DNA of 64,000 bases from UKL13-2 sp044229235 (GTDB lineage Bacteria > Pseudomonadota > Gammaproteobacteria > Burkholderiales > Usitatibacteraceae): positions 34,371 through 98,370 of the forward strand of contig JBGATH010000011.1 in NCBI GenBank assembly GCA_044229235.1. Reading direction: 5' to 3'. The position numbers were made by a program, and so were the translations under genes. Each line of letters starts with the position of its first letter. Position 1 is the first letter of the stretch. Below are positions 61,007 through 64,000 of this stretch, one piece after another. The notes below the pieces were generated by a model, which saw only the letters and a program-made list of their open reading frames with translations, ran no database searches and was not told the DNA's origin.

Positions 61007-61477
61007 TCAGCGCAGCACTTTTGTGGTTTTCTCGACGCCAGACCAGTTCTCATCTGCCTTGCGGATGTATGCGGGCTGGTCCCTGCGCCACATGCCTTGC
61101 ACTTCCGCGTTGTAGTTCAGGTAGAGCTTGCCGTCAACGACGGTAAACGCATCCGGCGATGTGACAGCTTTGTAGCCGCGCGACACGCCGAATGCACAAA
61201 AACCGCCGTATTGCGGCGCGAATTTTTGCGGGTTCGCATTGAACATGTCGCGACTGGCAGCCGAAGCAAAGTGAAAGGTCGATCCCTTGTACGTGCTCGA
61301 GAACGCGGCGCTGCCCTTTACCGGCTTTGAGTCGGTAACGTACGCTACCGCGTCGTAGCCCTGAATCGCCACGCCCTCGGTTTCGTAAAATTCGCCTGCG
61401 AAAGCGTGTGCTGACAAGGCGATGAACGCCACGCTGACAAGTGCGCGGCATAGCTGGAAAGAACGATCTGGAACCAT
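61007..61477 (-). CDS. Exported YHS-domain protein
   Basis: This 156-residue protein has a Sec signal peptide (about residues 1-27, ending SAHAFAG) and a YHS-type domain with VAIQGYDAVAYVTDSKPVKG, YKGSTFHFASAASRDMF and PQYGGFCAFGVSRG. YHS domains are often found in metal-related proteins. One conserved Cys remains in GGFCAFG. Export suggests a periplasmic role, but the function is not known. It is divergent from hslO. Confidence 0.85.
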   Translation of the reverse strand: MVPDRSFQLCRALVSVAFIALSAHAFAGEFYETEGVAIQGYDAVAYVTDSKPVKGSAAFSSTYKGSTFHFASAASRDMFNANPQKFAPQYGGFCAFGVSRGYKAVTSPDAFTVVDGKLYLNYNAEVQGMWRRDQPAYIRKADENWSGVEKTTKVLR

Positions 61478-61591
61478 GGAACCCCCGATATTGGCAATGC
61501 CGAAGTGGGCGCCGCCGATGCAATTCTGTCACGCAGGCGGCGACATCCTTACAGCGCCAAAGCGCCAGCCCGAACTTGCTACACTTTCACC

Positions 61592-62461
61592 ATGATGAAT
61601 TCACAAAATTACAGCCGGCGCTTCACTTTTGACAAACTGGATATTCGCGGCCAGGTGGTGCGTCTGACCGATGTCTGGCAAGCCATGCATCGGGGGCGCC
61701 AGTATTCGCCAAGCGTTCGGCAGTTCCTGGGTGAACTGGCCTGTGTGGCGGTGCTGATCGGTGCGGGCCTCAAACAGCCCGGCCGTGCCGCCATCCAGAT
61801 TCAGAAAAAGCAGTTGCCGGAAACCCACGCCTATCCAGGTCCTTTGGCGGTGCTTGATTGTACGGAAAGCCTCGGATTGCGCGGTATGGCCGCGACCGAT
61901 TCGGCGCACGCACAGGATATTTCCTTTGCCGACTGGATCAACGGCGGCACGCTGGCGATGACGCTGACGTATTCGAAGAGCAGCCAGATTTATCAGAGCG
62001 TTGTGCCCCTGTCCGGGCTGTCGGTAGCGGAATGCTTTGAACACTATTTCGACCAATCGGAACAACTGCCGACCCACCTTTGGCTGGCCGCTGGCGAACA
62101 GGCCTGCGGCGCCTTGTTGCTGCAAAAGCTGCCCAACGCCGACACCAGGGATGCTGATGGCTGGGCGCGCGTCGAGCATCTTGCCGCGAGCGTCGCCGCA
62201 AATGAACTGACGAACCTGCCGGCGGAGGATCTGCTCTCGCGCCTGTTTGCCGAAGAGGAGGTTCGCCTTTACGAGGCCAAGCCAGCCAGCTATGCGTGCC
62301 GGCGCGATGTCGGCAAAGTGGAGGCAATGCTGAAGTCGCTGGGTCGCGAGGAGCTCGAGTCCACGCTGGCAGAACTCGGCGAAATCGTGGTGAAGGACGA
62401 CATTTGCAACCAGGAGTACCGATTCGGGCCGGAAGATGTGCAGCGACTGCTGGCATCATGA
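61592..62461 (+). CDS. hslO: Hsp33 redox chaperone family protein (HslO), two zinc cysteines missing
   Basis: Hsp33 is a cytoplasmic holdase activated when oxidation releases zinc from four cysteines in CxC and CxxC motifs. Here the N-terminal chaperone core is normal (KLDIRGQVVRLTDVW, and the FADWINGGTLAMTL stretch), and the C-terminus matches the family end CNQEYRFGPEDVQRLL. However, the first motif reads Tyr234-Ala-Cys236 and the second Asp269-Asp-Ile-Cys272, so only two of the four zinc ligands remain. The start is the first of two adjacent ATG codons (61592 or 61595); 289 residues. It overlaps the next gene by 4 nt (ATGA). Confidence 0.92.
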   Translation: MMNSQNYSRRFTFDKLDIRGQVVRLTDVWQAMHRGRQYSPSVRQFLGELACVAVLIGAGLKQPGRAAIQIQKKQLPETHAYPGPLAVLDCTESLGLRGMAATDSAHAQDISFADWINGGTLAMTLTYSKSSQIYQSVVPLSGLSVAECFEHYFDQSEQLPTHLWLAAGEQACGALLLQKLPNADTRDADGWARVEHLAASVAANELTNLPAEDLLSRLFAEEEVRLYEAKPASYACRRDVGKVEAMLKSLGREELESTLAELGEIVVKDDICNQEYRFGPEDVQRLLAS

Positions 62462-63240
62462 GCAAGCCGAATGCGGCCACACATTCGATTGAGACATCAG
62501 AGGAAGCCGGCGTCCGGTTCCTGCATTTTGGTTCGGAGTGGGTGCAAGGCGCGATGCGTATCGCCAGACCCTATGCGCTTGAGCTTGAGTACACCCGCGA
62601 AATGATGGCCTGCCTGCTCCTGCGCGCCGACGGGGAGTGGCCAAAGCGGGTGTTGCAGATCGGGCTGGGCGCGGCGTCGCTGACCAAATTCTGGTACCGC
62701 CATCGTCCCGACACGCTGCAAACGGTCGTTGAGCTGAATCCGGCCGTGGTTGCGATGGCCTATCAGGCGTTCAAACTGCCGCAAAACGACGCGCGCATCG
62801 ATATCCAGGTGGCCGATGGCGTCGAGTGGATGCATGCAGAGCGGCGCGACAAATTTGACTGCATCATGGTCGATGGGTATGACCACAACGCCCGCTTTGG
62901 GGCCATGGGCACCGAAGCGTTCTATCGCGACTGCCGCGCGCGCCTGTCGCGCAACGGAATGCTGGTCCTGAACTTGTTCGGCCGCACCCACGGCTACAAA
63001 CGGCAGATCGACAACCTAAACGCGGCCTTTGATGAACGCGTGCTCGCGCTGTCGCCGATCGACGAGGACAACCATGGCGGCAACGCCATTGTTTTTGCCG
63101 TGGTCGGCGAACGGCTGCTGCTGGACACGCCCACACTGCACGCCGAGGCCGCGCGCCTGCATGCGCAAACCGGCATCAAGCTGCGCGGAACGTTGGTGCG
63201 GCTTGATCAGGCAATCGCCGCCGGAACAGGGAAACTCTAG
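62458..63240 (+). CDS. Spermidine synthase-like protein (SpeE fold)
   Basis: This 260-residue Rossmann-fold protein resembles the C-terminal catalytic domain of spermidine synthases. RVLQIGLGAASLTKFWYRH corresponds to the SAM site, VVELNPAVVAMA contains the acidic residue of motif II, and CIMVDGYD the acidic motif near the active site, where polyamine synthases usually have D-x-x-D. The amine-binding N-terminal beta domain is reduced. Related single-domain proteins are usually annotated as spermidine synthase-like without proof. The ATG overlaps the hslO stop. The stop codon TAG is provided by a dispersed palindromic element, and the protein ends GKL. Confidence 0.82.
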   Translation: MSKPNAATHSIETSEEAGVRFLHFGSEWVQGAMRIARPYALELEYTREMMACLLLRADGEWPKRVLQIGLGAASLTKFWYRHRPDTLQTVVELNPAVVAMAYQAFKLPQNDARIDIQVADGVEWMHAERRDKFDCIMVDGYDHNARFGAMGTEAFYRDCRARLSRNGMLVLNLFGRTHGYKRQIDNLNAAFDERVLALSPIDEDNHGGNAIVFAVVGERLLLDTPTLHAEAARLHAQTGIKLRGTLVRLDQAIAAGTGKL

Positions 63241-63298
63241 CACTGGCGCGGCTTCCGGAGCAAAAGTGAGCCAGGAGCCCCGCCAATGCTAGAGTTTC
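63231..63298 (+). repeat. Dispersed palindromic element, copy 3 (after SpeE-like gene)
   Basis: Arms of about 20 bp (63231-63251 with 63278-63298) pair with two mismatches, around a 26-nt loop. The 50-nt core is 63240-63289. The outer arm AAACTCTAG contains the stop codon of the spermidine-synthase-like gene, just as copy 1 does for aroB. It lies 70 bp before the TerB-like gene. Confidence 0.85.
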
Positions 63299-63368
63299 GC
63301 CGATTGGCGACCAGCGAACTTCTCGCGCGCCATGCCGTCCGAGTATCACCCCAACCGTGGAAACCTTC

Positions 63369-64000
63369 ATGACCGAAACCGAGCAAAAAGCCCTTATCAC
63401 CGTTGCCTTACTCGCCGCCTTTGCCGACGGCAACAACAACGATTCCGAGCGGGCGGAGGTCAAGCGCATTGCCGAATCGCTTTCGCGTGACAGCAATATC
63501 GACATCTCCGCCATCTACCAGGACGTACTGCTAAGGCGTACGTCCGTAGGCAGCGCCGTGGCCGGCCTTGCCTCGGCCGAGGCGCGCAATCTTGCCTTTG
63601 AACTGGCGGTTTGCGTATGCGACATTGACGGCGCGCAGGTTGAGGCCGAGCGCGCATTCTTGTCCGACCTGCGGTCCAAGCTGGGGCTTGATGCGGCAAA
63701 GGCAAGCGCCTTCACCAGCAGCGCGGACGCGCTGGCCGTTGCTCCCCTGGGCAAGGCCACGTCGTTTGAGCCGGCCATGCTCGCCAGCAGCATGAGCAGC
63801 GAGGAGCAGGACAAGGCGATCCTCAACTACGCCATTCTCAACGGCGCGCTGGAAATGCTGCCCGAGTCCCTCGCCTCGATGGCCATCATTCCGCTGCAGA
63901 TGAAGCTGGTGTATCGCATCGGCAAGTCCTACGGATTTGAACTTGACCGTGGGCACATCAAGGATTTCCTCGCCACGGCCGGCGTCGGCCTGGCCTCCCA
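63369..64000 (+). CDS. TerB/DUF697-type protein, 5' part
   Basis: The frame runs open from the ATG at 63369 to the window edge, so only the first 210 residues are visible. Residues 1-125 are helical and acidic, resembling the TerB-like metal-binding fold (ALITVALLAAFADGNNNDSE, and AVCVCDIDGAQVEAERAFL). Residues about 145-210 resemble the DUF697/YcjF-type hydrophobic domain (MKLVYRIGKSYGFELDRGHI followed by KDFLATAGVGLA), which often associates with membranes and GTPases. The function is unknown. Confidence 0.75.
   Translation, partial: MTETEQKALITVALLAAFADGNNNDSERAEVKRIAESLSRDSNIDISAIYQDVLLRRTSVGSAVAGLASAEARNLAFELAVCVCDIDGAQVEAERAFLSDLRSKLGLDAAKASAFTSSADALAVAPLGKATSFEPAMLASSMSSEEQDKAILNYAILNGALEMLPESLASMAIIPLQMKLVYRIGKSYGFELDRGHIKDFLATAGVGLAS

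Overview
The window looks like the origin-proximal chromosome of a GC-rich betaproteobacterium. The evidence is gene order and protein families: rpmH-rnpA-yidD-yidC-mnmE-mnmG-rsmG-parA-parB-atpIBEFHAGDC-glmU-glmS on one side of dnaA, and dnaN-gyrB, a TopB-type topoisomerase, dprA, a LysM protein, def-fmt-rsmB and an NtrY/NtrX-like pair on the other, together with a Mg-type HemB and a pilMNOPQ-aroK-aroB cluster. I cannot place it to genus from sequence alone. Almost all of the window is core genome. I see no prophage, transposase, CRISPR array, rRNA or tRNA.

Layout. 1-6.2 kb: 3' end of thiE, hemL, a membrane CHASE3-like/GGDEF protein, a dihaem cytochrome c, engB, a hairpin-rich leader, hemB and a conserved hypothetical gene. 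6.2-15.5 kb: mrcA (PBP1a) reading leftwards, and rightwards the type IV pilus alignment and secretin genes pilMNOPQ followed by aroK-aroB. 15.8-23.8 kb: a small TPR gene, then a peptide ABC transporter (binding protein, two permeases, two ATPases) running into an N-formylglutamate amidohydrolase-like gene and a succinylglutamate desuccinylase/aspartoacylase-like gene. 23.8-30.7 kb (minus strand): def, fmt, rsmB, a DUF4390 gene, an NtrY-like kinase and an NtrX-like regulator whose AAA+ domain is degenerate. 30.9-36.1 kb: LysM protein, dprA, topB. 36.2-41.4 kb (minus strand): gyrB, dnaN, dnaA. 41.6-57.2 kb: rpmH to atpC. 57.3-64 kb: glmU, glmS, a GIY-YIG protein, a YHS-domain protein, an Hsp33 missing two of its four zinc cysteines, a spermidine-synthase-like gene, and the start of a TerB/DUF697-type gene cut by the window edge.

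How it fits together. The centre is a replication and segregation hub: DnaA, DnaN, GyrB, ParA, ParB and two near-perfect parS sites that lie inside the mnmE coding sequence. Next to it are the translation and membrane-insertion genes (rpmH, rnpA, yidD, yidC), the tRNA and rRNA modification genes, the complete F1Fo ATP synthase with a clear promoter, and the UDP-GlcNAc genes glmU and glmS.

The most unusual feature is a family of three dispersed palindromic elements (near 15.55, 19.77 and 63.26 kb). Each has a core of exactly 50 nt with long inverted arms and a partly conserved interior. Two of them supply the TAG stop codon of the gene before them (aroB and the spermidine-synthase-like gene). 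The third forms a 27-bp perfect stem inside the peptide-transporter operon. Other points for follow-up are the Hsp33 cysteine loss, the degenerate NtrX-like regulator, the parS sites within mnmE, and the structured hemB leader.
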